DNA of 13,332 nt from Acidobacteriota bacterium (GTDB lineage Bacteria > Acidobacteriota > Blastocatellia > Pyrinomonadales > Pyrinomonadaceae), in assembly GCA_013140875.1 (NCBI GenBank), contig JABFSB010000366.1, positions 1-13,332 of the forward strand, given 5' to 3'. The notes beneath the pieces were generated by a model. The model had not been told where the DNA came from. It ran no database searches and was given only the letters and a program-made list of their open reading frames with translations. Positions 1 through 5,621 of the stretch are shown piece by piece (positions within the stretch are counted from its first letter, which is position 1; each line of letters begins with the position of its first letter). The position numbers and the translations under genes were made by a program.

Positions 1-235
1 GTATGACGAATGCCAGGCCGTTTTCAAAATGATTCTCGGTCGATTCGGACCGAATGAACATTCATTCTATTATTTGGCCGCATGCAGCGAGATTGAACAA
101 GATTTTCACGCTTCGCTTAAGTACTACAAAAAAGCCTTAAAACTGGAAGATTGCGAGGACTCGCGTACTGGAATTCAGCGTGTCTCGGCAAGAATCAAGC
201 AGATCGAAAACAAGGCGACGAGTTCGTCCAATTGA
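1..235 (+). CDS. TPR protein, C-terminal fragment (5' end outside window)
   Basis: The frame is open from base 2 to a TGA at 233-235, so about 77 C-terminal residues of a longer protein are present. An ATG at 29 lies inside the frame and need not be the start. The segment with FYYLAACSEIEQDFHASLKY and the following YKKALKLEDC has the small/aromatic spacing of one TPR helix pair and is followed by a short polar tail ending in SSSN. TPRs are protein-protein interaction scaffolds; no catalytic domain is visible. The next gene, also a TPR protein, starts 26 bases downstream on the same strand, so the two are probably co-transcribed. A role in cell-envelope or polysaccharide assembly is possible from the neighbour's architecture but is only a guess. 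Confidence 0.7.
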   Translation, partial: YDECQAVFKMILGRFGPNEHSFYYLAACSEIEQDFHASLKYYKKALKLEDCEDSRTGIQRVSARIKQIENKATSSSN

Positions 236-261
236 CGAGTCTTGTATCGTAAGTCTCCGAC

Positions 262-1524
262 ATGAAAATCTTCAACAACAAGGCTTTTGGGATCAACAGC
301 TTATTACCTGTGCTCGCCTACTCCTGTTTCATCATTTTTATCGGGTTTTCGGCCGTCCGCCACGGACTTTCACACTACTATGCAGACACGGCCTATCGCT
401 CCGGCTCTGAGTCCGAAGCGGCGGCGGCCGTCCGATACATGCCCGAAAATCCCAACGCTCAGAAAACACTGGGTGAAGTTTTGCTGCGTAACAAAGATTA
501 CTCCGGGGCCGCCGTGGCGTTTGAAAATGCGATAGCGTTGAGTCGAAACGACTTTCTACTTTCGCTTCGTTTAGGCTATTCAAGGACTCTGCAAAAAGAT
601 TATCTCGCGAGCGAAACAGCCTTTCAAAGAGCCTTGGAATTAGCCCCAAACTACAGCCAGCCCAACTATTACATGGGGATGATGCTTCTGGAAGCGGGCA
701 GGAGTGAAGAAGCGTTTCATTACCTGAGCAAGGCTGCCGAACGCGATCCCGATCTTTATCCTCAAATGCTGCACCGGGCCCGGGTTTCCTTCCCTAACGA
801 TCCGCTCGCAATCGAAAACGCCTTTAATCCAACCTCCCGCGAAACGAAGAAACTTATAGCCCGCTATCTGATAAAACATAACTTCATGACAGATGGCGTC
901 AGGTCTTTCTTGGTCAGCGACGAACTCACGAGCGGCGAAAAGAATGAATTTATACAGTATTTACTGCACAAAGAAATTTTCGAGACCGCACGGGAGGTTT
1001 GGTTGTCGCGGTTGAAACCCAATGAATACGACGTAAACAAGCTGATCTTTGACGGCGGCTTTGAGACGATTACCGAAAATGACGCAAGCGGGCTTGGGTG
1101 GCAAATCAACCAAAGGACGACGGCAACCGCCGTGGCTCGCGATCAAAGAACTTTTCACTCGGGATCAAGCTCGCTTAATATCAAATTCGCTGGGAGCGTA
1201 GAAGTAGGCAAAAACATAGTGTCTCAATTGGTGTTCGTACAACCCGGCCGCAAATACAATTTAAGAGTATTTTCGAATTCGCCCGAACTGATTTCTGCAG
1301 GTCCACCGGCAATCACCGTGAGCGACGGCATCACTAATGAGCTGCTGGGAAAGTCGGCCGAGTTTCGCTCCACTGCGGGTAATTGGGTTGAATACAAATT
1401 CGAGTTTGTAGCAAAGGCGACTCCCGTCGTCCGAATTGGCGTTCAACGAATCGGCTGCAATGAAACCCCGTGTCCGATATTCGGAGCATTGTTTTTGGAC
1501 GATTTCCGCCTCGCAAAAATCTAA
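262..1524 (+). CDS. Membrane-anchored TPR protein with C-terminal carbohydrate-binding-like beta-sandwich
   Basis: The protein has 420 aa. Residues ~12-33 form one hydrophobic segment (LLPVLAYSCFIIFIGFSAV), probably an N-terminal membrane anchor or uncleaved signal. Residues ~62-165 hold about three TPR units (for example NAQKTLGEVLLRNKDYSGAA, AFQRALELAPNYSQPNYYMG). After an alpha-helical linker, residues ~265-420 look like a jelly-roll of the CBM4_9 type, opening with IFDGGFE and GLGWQIN and closing with GALFLDDFRLAKI, the usual first and last strands of that fold. The topology suggests an envelope protein with a periplasmic TPR scaffold and a lectin-like end. Similar architectures occur near exopolysaccharide and O-antigen genes in related bacteria, but none is visible here. 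The ATG at 262 is the first in frame after the preceding stop; no clear Shine-Dalgarno precedes it, consistent with translation following the gene 26 bases upstream. Function unassigned. Confidence 0.8.
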   Translation: MKIFNNKAFGINSLLPVLAYSCFIIFIGFSAVRHGLSHYYADTAYRSGSESEAAAAVRYMPENPNAQKTLGEVLLRNKDYSGAAVAFENAIALSRNDFLLSLRLGYSRTLQKDYLASETAFQRALELAPNYSQPNYYMGMMLLEAGRSEEAFHYLSKAAERDPDLYPQMLHRARVSFPNDPLAIENAFNPTSRETKKLIARYLIKHNFMTDGVRSFLVSDELTSGEKNEFIQYLLHKEIFETAREVWLSRLKPNEYDVNKLIFDGGFETITENDASGLGWQINQRTTATAVARDQRTFHSGSSSLNIKFAGSVEVGKNIVSQLVFVQPGRKYNLRVFSNSPELISAGPPAITVSDGITNELLGKSAEFRSTAGNWVEYKFEFVAKATPVVRIGVQRIGCNETPCPIFGALFLDDFRLAKI

Positions 1525-1559
1525 GGACTCAGAGAAATAGAAATCGAAAAACCATCAAA

Positions 1560-1925
1560 TCATCGGAGTGAGTAGATACCCACGACGGTATCAGGTCCCC
1601 GCACCAAAAAAGACGCTACATTTCCGCGAGTCCATTTCCAAGCGAATTCGATTACATTAACAATCTTGCCGGCATGCATGGACGGCCAATATAAATGCCA
1701 TCGTTATTCACTTCGCTGGGCAAGTCCTCGATAGTAAATTCCTTTGCCACGTAAAAACCCGTGTTTCGATAGCGCGGCCTCGATTGAATTCAAGCGATAG
1801 TTGCCGACCGTATAGCCCGTTCCCTTGAAACAAACTATAAGGTGACGGAACTTGAAATCGCACCCATCAAATCAAGCAGCGAGAGATCGAAAGTATGTGT
1901 CAATTGCAGGTCTCGGACGAGTCAT
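1560..1925 (-). pseudogene. Decayed hypothetical reading frame with two in-frame stops
   Basis: Reading the minus strand from an ATG at 1925-1923, one frame runs about 121 codons to a TGA at 1562-1560 but is interrupted by TGA at 1874-1872 and TAA at 1706-1704. The pieces look protein-like: MTRPRPAIDTYFRSLAA, then FDGCDFKFRHLIVCFKGTGY and SIEAALSKHGF, and after the second stop MHAGKIVNVIEFAWKWTRGN and VASFLVRGPDTVVGIYSLR. Between about 1757 and 1690 a neighbouring frame reads equally well (FYVAKEFTIEDLPSEVNNDG), so a compensating pair of indels around the T-run near 1757 is possible. I do not recognise the family. It could be a decayed gene or chance; the absence of any intact gene in this 1.6-kb stretch favours decay. 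Confidence 0.35.
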
Positions 1926-2094
1926 TCTTCATACTCTTGAAGCTGATCAAGATAATTGTCATGCCCAGCAATGAAGTCTTCTCCATTAGCCCTTTCAGAG
2001 CAGCTTGGTCTGAGACGAAACCCGAAATAACGGTTGCGTCGGCGTCGGAACGGACCTCGCCCTGATCGCAAGGTCCGTAGGGACGACCGTTCAA
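1900..2094 (-). pseudogene. Remnant of a small conserved hypothetical protein (C-terminal part)
   Basis: The minus-strand frame ends in TGA at 1902-1900 and has only a TTG (2094-2092) as possible start, without an obvious RBS. Its last ~45 residues (DADATVISGFVSDQAALKGL followed by MEKTSLLGMTIILISF) resemble the C-terminal half of small ~70-aa proteins of unknown function that share the pattern SG-x-DQAAL-x-GLL-x-LG-x-LIS. The N-terminal half expected for that family (a WSDWF-type strand and turn) is not seen; the residues in its place look unrelated. The most likely reading is a truncated or frameshifted copy. The family resemblance is from memory and unverified. Confidence 0.35.
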
Positions 2095-2151
2095 TATCTC
2101 CGCTATCTCGACCCGGAGCTTCGGTCCAAACGTAACGCCGCCGGAGTTCTA

Positions 2152-2178
2152 CCAGATCCGCGTTTCAGCGCGGTCTGG
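2152..2178. other. Stem-loop, 10 bp with one bulge, no T-tract
   Basis: CCAGA-T-CCGCG (2152-2162) can pair with CGCGGTCTGG (2169-2178) around a 6-base loop, with T2157 bulged. No U-run follows on either strand, so it is not a convincing intrinsic terminator. It lies in the gene-poor stretch between the minus-strand remnants and the GAF remnant. Role unknown. Confidence 0.35.
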
Positions 2179-2239
2179 CAAGCGCTGACTTTGCATTCGA
2201 AAAAGGACTAAGGACCGAACCGACGCTTTCGAAGGGCGA

Positions 2240-2600
2240 ATGTCAAAAAATCAAACACATGAGGCAGCTCGTTTTAAGATGCTGCTTGAGATCAGCCGCG
2301 CTGTTTCCGAGAGTGTGCACTTGAACGACCTGTTAAGATCCGTTTGGGTGCTATTGCGCCGTTACATAAATTACGATTTCGCCGGAATGTCACTCTGACA
2401 AGCAAAGCGGAATATGTCGAATCCCGGCTATCGATAACCCGCCGAAGTATTTGGAAAAAGGTCCGTTTGCCAGGATGTTCCAAAAAGGATGTCCAAAACG
2501 ATGGTTGCAAAATGGAGGCGCTTTTTGCACGGAGGAGTTGTCGGAAGTTGAACAATTGGAAGGGTCACTGGTTCGCCCTCTCGTGACTATTGCGAACTAA
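2240..2600 (+). pseudogene. GAF-domain protein remnant, frameshifted and truncated
   Basis: An ATG at 2240 opens a frame reading EAARFKMLLEISRAVSESVH, then LNDLLRS and RRYINYDFAGMSL, stopping at TGA 2396-2398. This is the start of a GAF sensor domain as found in FhlA-like sigma-54 activators and sensor kinases (the 'LLE..NAV...L.LREL...I......D.A.L.L' pattern). From about 2400 the +1 frame continues the homology: AIDNPPKYLEKGPFARMF, WLQNGGAFCTEELSEVEQLE and SLVRPLVT, matching the later GAF strands, to a TAA at 2598-2600. At least one indel near 2390-2400 is needed, some residues between the halves seem missing, and no AAA+ or kinase domain follows. The gene is dead: about 120 codons remain of an expected several hundred. 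Confidence 0.65.
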
Positions 2601-2610
2601 CGAAAATAGA

Positions 2611-2634
2611 GGCTATCGAATTTTTTCGAAAGCC
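2611..2634 (-). terminator. Hairpin 3' of the tRNA-Pro fragment
   Basis: GGCT-a-TCGAA (2611-2620) pairs with TTCGA-a-AGCC (2625-2634) around TTTT, with one A-A mismatch. On the minus strand it lies 10 bases after the encoded CCA of the tRNA-Pro fragment, where a tRNA transcript terminator would be. It lacks a proper U-run after the stem on that strand, so the call is tentative. Confidence 0.35.
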
Positions 2635-2644
2635 CTGTATTTAT

Positions 2645-2689
2645 TGGTCGGGACGACAAGATTTGAACTTGCGACCTCTCGCACCCCAA
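2645..2689 (-). tRNA. 3' half of tRNA-Pro(GGG); probable attachment-site scar
   Basis: The minus strand reads TTGGGGT (anticodon loop, plus-strand 2689-2683, anticodon GGG), GCGAG (3' side of the anticodon stem), variable region AGGTC, the T arm GCAAG-TTCAAAT-CTTGT, the 3' acceptor strand CGTCCCG, discriminator A and encoded CCA (2647-2645). The layout matches the 3' half of bacterial tRNA-Pro. Upstream of the loop the match stops: the next bases cannot pair with GCGAG, and no D arm or 5' acceptor strand CGGGACG is present. This is therefore not a functional tRNA but a half-gene, as left by site-specific recombination into a tRNA 3' end. Since element DNA lies 5' of such a fragment, the inserted DNA should be at higher coordinates. 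Confidence 0.75.
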
Positions 2690-2794
2690 CCAACCTGAGG
2701 GATCAACATAGGTTCTCAAAAACGCTCAAACCCAATCAAAATCAGGTATTTGCGTCTCACTCACAATGTATAAGTAGATATGCGTCGGCAAAAG

Positions 2795-2813
2795 TGCAAC
2801 CATCTTGCAACCA
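2795..2813. repeat. Tandem TGCAACCA direct repeats, 11-bp period
   Basis: TGCAACCA occurs at 2795-2802 and 2806-2813, one helical turn apart, about 110 bases inside the tRNA-Pro fragment. A partial echo (CAACCAAC) sits at the fragment edge at 2690-2697. Phased short repeats beside an att core are typical of tyrosine-recombinase arm or excisionase sites, but with two copies chance is possible. Confidence 0.35.
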
Positions 2814-3102
2814 ACTTACCAAAAGATTATTCCCAATTAGAACGCGATTAATAACACTGGCGAGAACAACAAAATAACACATTCTGGTCGAAAATAAACA
2901 CTAATTTCGCTGTTTAGTATTTTGCGACATTTTCGAGATACAATGTGACGAAACCCCATCTCCTAGGTCATTCTGGCTTATTAATAAACCAAGAAGTTGG
3001 TATCCGGTGTTCATTACTTTTCCCCCTTCTCGCCTACCGCTCTTTTAAATATTTGAGCGATGTTGTCTGAAATGCTGACCCTTCTTCAGGTTGGTGCATC
3101 GC

Positions 3103-3125
3103 GACATTGTTCATTGACAAATGTC
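3103..3125 (+). promoter_or_regulatory. AbiEi-gene promoter region with operator-like inverted repeat
   Basis: A perfect -35 hexamer TTGACA lies at 3114-3119, 36 bases before the ATG at 3150; the matching -10 is poor (CACTCT at 3137-3142 with a 17-base spacer). Overlapping the -35 is an imperfect inverted repeat, GACATTGT (3103-3110) and ACAAATGTC (3117-3125), with a one-base bulge. AbiEi proteins are known to repress their own promoter by binding inverted repeats, so this is a candidate autoregulatory operator. Confidence 0.4.
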
Positions 3126-3149
3126 ACTTTGCACCACACTCTTTAACTG

Positions 3150-3722
3150 ATGGCTAAGCATCACGTACCAAAATTAAGAAAACTTGGGATCTTTACACTC
3201 GCTCAGGGTAAGTTGGTGGGAATTAGTCAGCAAGACATATCCCGGCTTGTCGCTGCAAAGGAGCTCGTTCGTCTCGGTCGTGGAATCTACCTTCATCCAA
3301 AGGCATTACTCGAGAACGATGTCGGATTCCAAATCGCGTATTCAAAGTTCGGGCTGGGTTCGGCAATTGGGGGGCTTTCATCTCTATATCATTACAATCT
3401 TGCCGAACAGGTGCCTGGAGAAATATGGGTAATGGTTCCTCCGGAGAAAAGAACTCGAGAAACAGGCTATAGACTGATTCGAACAAAAACAAGACTCGAC
3501 AAACAGATCGTAGATGAAAAGGGTTATCGGATCGTTACAGTCGAAAGGGCGGTACTAGAGGCTCTAAAATTCATCACAAAGATAGGTGAACGAACAGCCC
3601 TTAAAGCCGCCCGAGAAGCTCTTACATCAAGAAAAACTACGGAAACAAAGCTTGCAAAAGCAGCAAAAGAACTTGAGCTTGAATCGATACTGGCCAGGCA
3701 TCTGGAGGTAATCGTGCCCTGA
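3150..3722 (+). CDS. AbiEi-type antitoxin / transcriptional regulator, orphan
   Basis: The protein has 190 aa. Residues ~10-52 form the small N-terminal winged helix of type IV antitoxins: GIFTLAQGKLVGISQQDISR then LVRLGRGIYLHP, the characteristic 'Gi...l.rlv..g.l.rlgrGvY' pattern. Residues ~55-190 match the AbiEi C-terminal domain, with IAYSKFGLGSAIGGLSSLYH, VMVPPEKRTR, and GYRIVTVERAVLEALKF then TALKAAREAL. It looks complete. Family members repress their own operon and counteract AbiEii, a nucleotidyltransferase toxin encoded immediately downstream. Here no AbiEii gene follows: the next 229 bases hold no convincing gene, and then hipBA begins. The ATG at 3150 is the first in frame; no clear RBS precedes it. 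It could be a stand-alone regulator, a leftover half of a TA pair, or part of an unusual module with hipBA. Confidence 0.75.
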   Translation: MAKHHVPKLRKLGIFTLAQGKLVGISQQDISRLVAAKELVRLGRGIYLHPKALLENDVGFQIAYSKFGLGSAIGGLSSLYHYNLAEQVPGEIWVMVPPEKRTRETGYRLIRTKTRLDKQIVDEKGYRIVTVERAVLEALKFITKIGERTALKAAREALTSRKTTETKLAKAAKELELESILARHLEVIVP

Positions 3723-3892
3723 TCACCGAAGCGAAAGACACTTCTATTCGGCTATCCGTCTTTCCACAGACCCCAGTCAGATAGTTGAGCCCTTGCTACA
3801 CTTCGCCGAAATTGGCGAGCCGCTCTCACATTCTCTCCTAACTCGTTATTAGTGACGATATAACATCCTCCCAAACATAATAATACTTTACT

Positions 3893-3944
3893 CGCCATAT
3901 TTGCCGATATACATTGACATTCAGCTAGCTATTCGTCATATTTG
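3893..3944 (+). promoter_or_regulatory. hipBA promoter, nearly leaderless, with operator-like direct repeats
   Basis: TTGACA at 3914-3919 is followed after exactly 17 bases by a -10 CATATT (3937-3942). Transcription would start near 3949, about 3 bases before the hipB ATG at 3952, so the mRNA would be almost leaderless, consistent with no Shine-Dalgarno before that ATG. Two copies of CG(C/T)CATATTTG, at 3893-3903 and 3934-3944, are 41 bases apart (about four helical turns). The second covers the -10 and the first lies upstream of the -35, a layout suited to autorepression by a HipB dimer. An 8-base palindrome AGCTAGCT (3923-3930) sits in the spacer. Confidence 0.55.
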
Positions 3945-3951
3945 ATGCATT

Positions 3952-4302
3952 ATGAGATTCGACGCACATACTACCGATCAAGCGATACTTAAAGAAATCG
4001 GAGAACGTGTCGCAATGGTTCGATTGAATCAAAATCTCACCCAGGCCAACCTTGCGGAGCAATCCGGGGTCTCAAAGCGAACAGTTGAACGCCTAGAGGC
4101 TGGCGAATCGGTTCAAATTACAAACGTGATTCGGCTCCTTCGCTCTTTAGGCCTACAGCAACGTCTAGAGGCACTCTTCCCCGAGCCCGTTCCAAGCCCA
4201 ATAGCTCAACTGAAACTTCAAGGAAAAAAACGACGACGGGCCTCCTCGAAAGAATCAGGAAGTTCGAAAGGAACTGGCTGGAGTTGGGGGGATGAGTCAT
4301 GA
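3952..4302 (+). CDS. hipB: HipB-like XRE-family antitoxin
   Basis: The protein has 116 aa. Residues ~12-68 form a Cro/CI-type helix-turn-helix: ILKEIGERVAMVRLNQNLTQ, then NLAEQSGVSKRTVERLEAGE, then ITNVIRLLRSLGL. The recognition helix is around SGVSKRTVERLE. The C-terminal ~35 residues are basic and low-complexity (GKKRRRASSKESGSSKGTG), likely disordered. HipB proteins bind operators at their own promoter and hold the HipA kinase in an inactive complex. The stop overlaps the hipA start by 4 bases (ATGA at 4299-4302), giving translational coupling. The start at 3952 follows from the promoter position and the HTH beginning soon after. The tail is longer than in E. coli HipB, whose C-terminus is a degradation tag; whether this one acts alike is unknown. 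Confidence 0.8.
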   Translation: MRFDAHTTDQAILKEIGERVAMVRLNQNLTQANLAEQSGVSKRTVERLEAGESVQITNVIRLLRSLGLQQRLEALFPEPVPSPIAQLKLQGKKRRRASSKESGSSKGTGWSWGDES

Positions 4303-5618
4303 CAACGTTGGCTGAGGTCAAGCTGTGGGGACGCACCATCGGGGCGGTTTCGCTTGAGGACGGCAACGATGTGGCTGTCTTTGAGTACGCTCCGGAATTT
4401 ATTAAAAGCGGCATCGAGGTCTCACCGATCGTGATGCCGCTCACTGGATCAATATACGTGTTCCCGGAACTGCCACGAGTGACCTTTCACGGCTTACCGG
4501 GTTTGCTAGCGGACTCACTACCGGATAAGTTTGGCAACGCACTCATTGATGCATGGCTCGCAACGCAAGGCCGGTCCGCTGATAGTTTTAATGCTGTAGA
4601 AAGGCTCTGCTACACAGGTTCACGTGGAATGGGAGCCCTTGAGTTTTTTCCGAGCAAAGGACCCAAGGAAACAGCCTCTCGTAAGATCGAGGTTGATTCC
4701 CTAATCGAACTGGCTTCCGACGTCTTGAACCATCGAAGCAATCTTGATACTACCTTTGACGATCCTGATTCTCTCAGGGATATACTTCGCGTAGGAACCT
4801 CCGCGGGTGGTGCCCGGGCGAAAGCGGTGATCGCGTGGAATCGAAAAACCAATGAAGTGAGGTCTGGACAAGGAAAGGCCGGCGACGGATTTGAATATTG
4901 GCTATTAAAGTTCGACGGCGTCACCGGAAATCGCGACAAAGAACTTGCCGATCCTCAGGGCTATGGAGCAATCGAGTACGCCTATCATCTTATGGCCCTT
5001 GAGGCAGGAATACAGATGAACGAATGCCGCTTGCTCGAAGAAAATGGCAGACGGCATTTCATGACAAAGCGATTCGACCGTCTAGAGAACGGCGAAAAGC
5101 TGCACATGTTGTCATTGAGCGGCCTCGCTCATTTTGACTTCAACAATGCCGGCGCCTATGGCTACGAGCAAGCCATGCTGATTATGCGTCAACTTAAGCT
5201 CCCGACATCAGCTATCGAGGAAATGTTTCGCAGGATGGCATTTAACATCCTTGCGAGAAATCAGGACGATCATGTCAAGAATATTGCTTTACTAATGGAT
5301 AAAGAGGGCAAATGGTCTCTCGCTCCCGCCTTTGATATTGCGTACAGCTTTAATCCGTCCGGAGTATGGACATCTAGTCACCAGATGACCATGAACCGAA
5401 GACGGGATGGTTTTTCGATGAATGATTTTAAGGCATGCGCTGAGGCGGTTTCCCTTAAACGCGGGCGTGCAGAGTCGATTGTTGCTGAGGTCCGAAAGGC
5501 AGTTGAAAGATGGCCGGATTTTGCCGAAACCGCAAAAGTAACCGAATCGTGGAAAGAGGCCGTCTGGAAAGTGATTCGGACGGCCTCTCTTTTTTGTTTT
5601 GGTTTTTGTCGAGATTAG
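4299..5618 (+). CDS. hipA: HipA-family serine/threonine kinase toxin
   Basis: The 439-aa protein has an N-terminal HipA-couple domain (~5-105, with LPGLLADSLPDKFGNALIDA) and a HipA kinase core (~150-410). Motifs seen: the Gly-rich loop GTSAGGARAKAVIA (166-179), where S168 aligns with the autophosphorylated Ser150 of E. coli HipA; the ATP-binding lysine in YWLLKFD (K204); the catalytic loop ARNQDDHVKN (319-328; D323 and N328 key); and metal-binding D346 in LAPAFDIAY. All key residues are present, so the kinase should be active. Family members phosphorylate targets such as glutamyl-tRNA synthetase and cause growth arrest; HipB neutralises them. It overlaps hipB by 4 bases. Oddity: the last ~20 residues are encoded by a perfect terminator-like hairpin and its T-tract (5555-5595), next to the IS, so the native C-terminus may have been replaced by IS-tip sequence or the terminator overlaps the end of the gene. 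Confidence 0.85.
   Translation: MTTLAEVKLWGRTIGAVSLEDGNDVAVFEYAPEFIKSGIEVSPIVMPLTGSIYVFPELPRVTFHGLPGLLADSLPDKFGNALIDAWLATQGRSADSFNAVERLCYTGSRGMGALEFFPSKGPKETASRKIEVDSLIELASDVLNHRSNLDTTFDDPDSLRDILRVGTSAGGARAKAVIAWNRKTNEVRSGQGKAGDGFEYWLLKFDGVTGNRDKELADPQGYGAIEYAYHLMALEAGIQMNECRLLEENGRRHFMTKRFDRLENGEKLHMLSLSGLAHFDFNNAGAYGYEQAMLIMRQLKLPTSAIEEMFRRMAFNILARNQDDHVKNIALLMDKEGKWSLAPAFDIAYSFNPSGVWTSSHQMTMNRRRDGFSMNDFKACAEAVSLKRGRAESIVAEVRKAVERWPDFAETAKVTESWKEAVWKVIRTASLFCFGFCRD
5555..5595 (+). terminator. Intrinsic terminator overlapping the hipA 3' end
   Basis: AGAGGCCGTC (5555-5564) and GACGGCCTCT (5579-5588) form a perfect 10-bp GC-rich stem with a 14-base loop, followed by C and six T (5590-5595). 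It would stop plus-strand transcription leaving hipA and lies inside the hipA frame, before its stop at 5616-5618. It is about 60 bases beyond the transposase stop, so it may be an IS-tip structure and not a native hipA terminator. Confidence 0.7.
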
Positions 5619-5621
5619 CGT

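Larger units (their letters stand above)
2690..3149. other. AT-rich gene-free stretch inside the putative island edge
   Basis: These ~460 bases lie between the tRNA-Pro fragment and the AbiEi-like gene. No protein-like frame is present. The stretch holds the tandem TGCAACCA repeats near 2795-2813 and, at its right end, the promoter region of the AbiEi-like gene. It is visibly richer in A+T than the flanking genes, as is usual for acquired DNA. No integrase gene or recognisable integrase remnant is seen. Confidence 0.5.

Noticed and set aside
2344..2586. 80-aa plus-strand frame
   Set aside because: It is a third frame over the GAF remnant; the GAF-like residues are in the other two frames.
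2590..2877. Plus-strand 95-aa frame containing LVGTTRFELATSRTPT
   Set aside because: This peptide is the antisense translation of the tRNA-Pro 3' half, a well-known spurious annotation, and the rest is not protein-like.
3712..3850. Frame after the AbiEi stop reading IVEPLLHFAEIGEPLSHSLL, possible toxin remnant
   Set aside because: It is about 45 codons, has no start codon, and matches no AbiEii motif I know; chance is as likely as a remnant.
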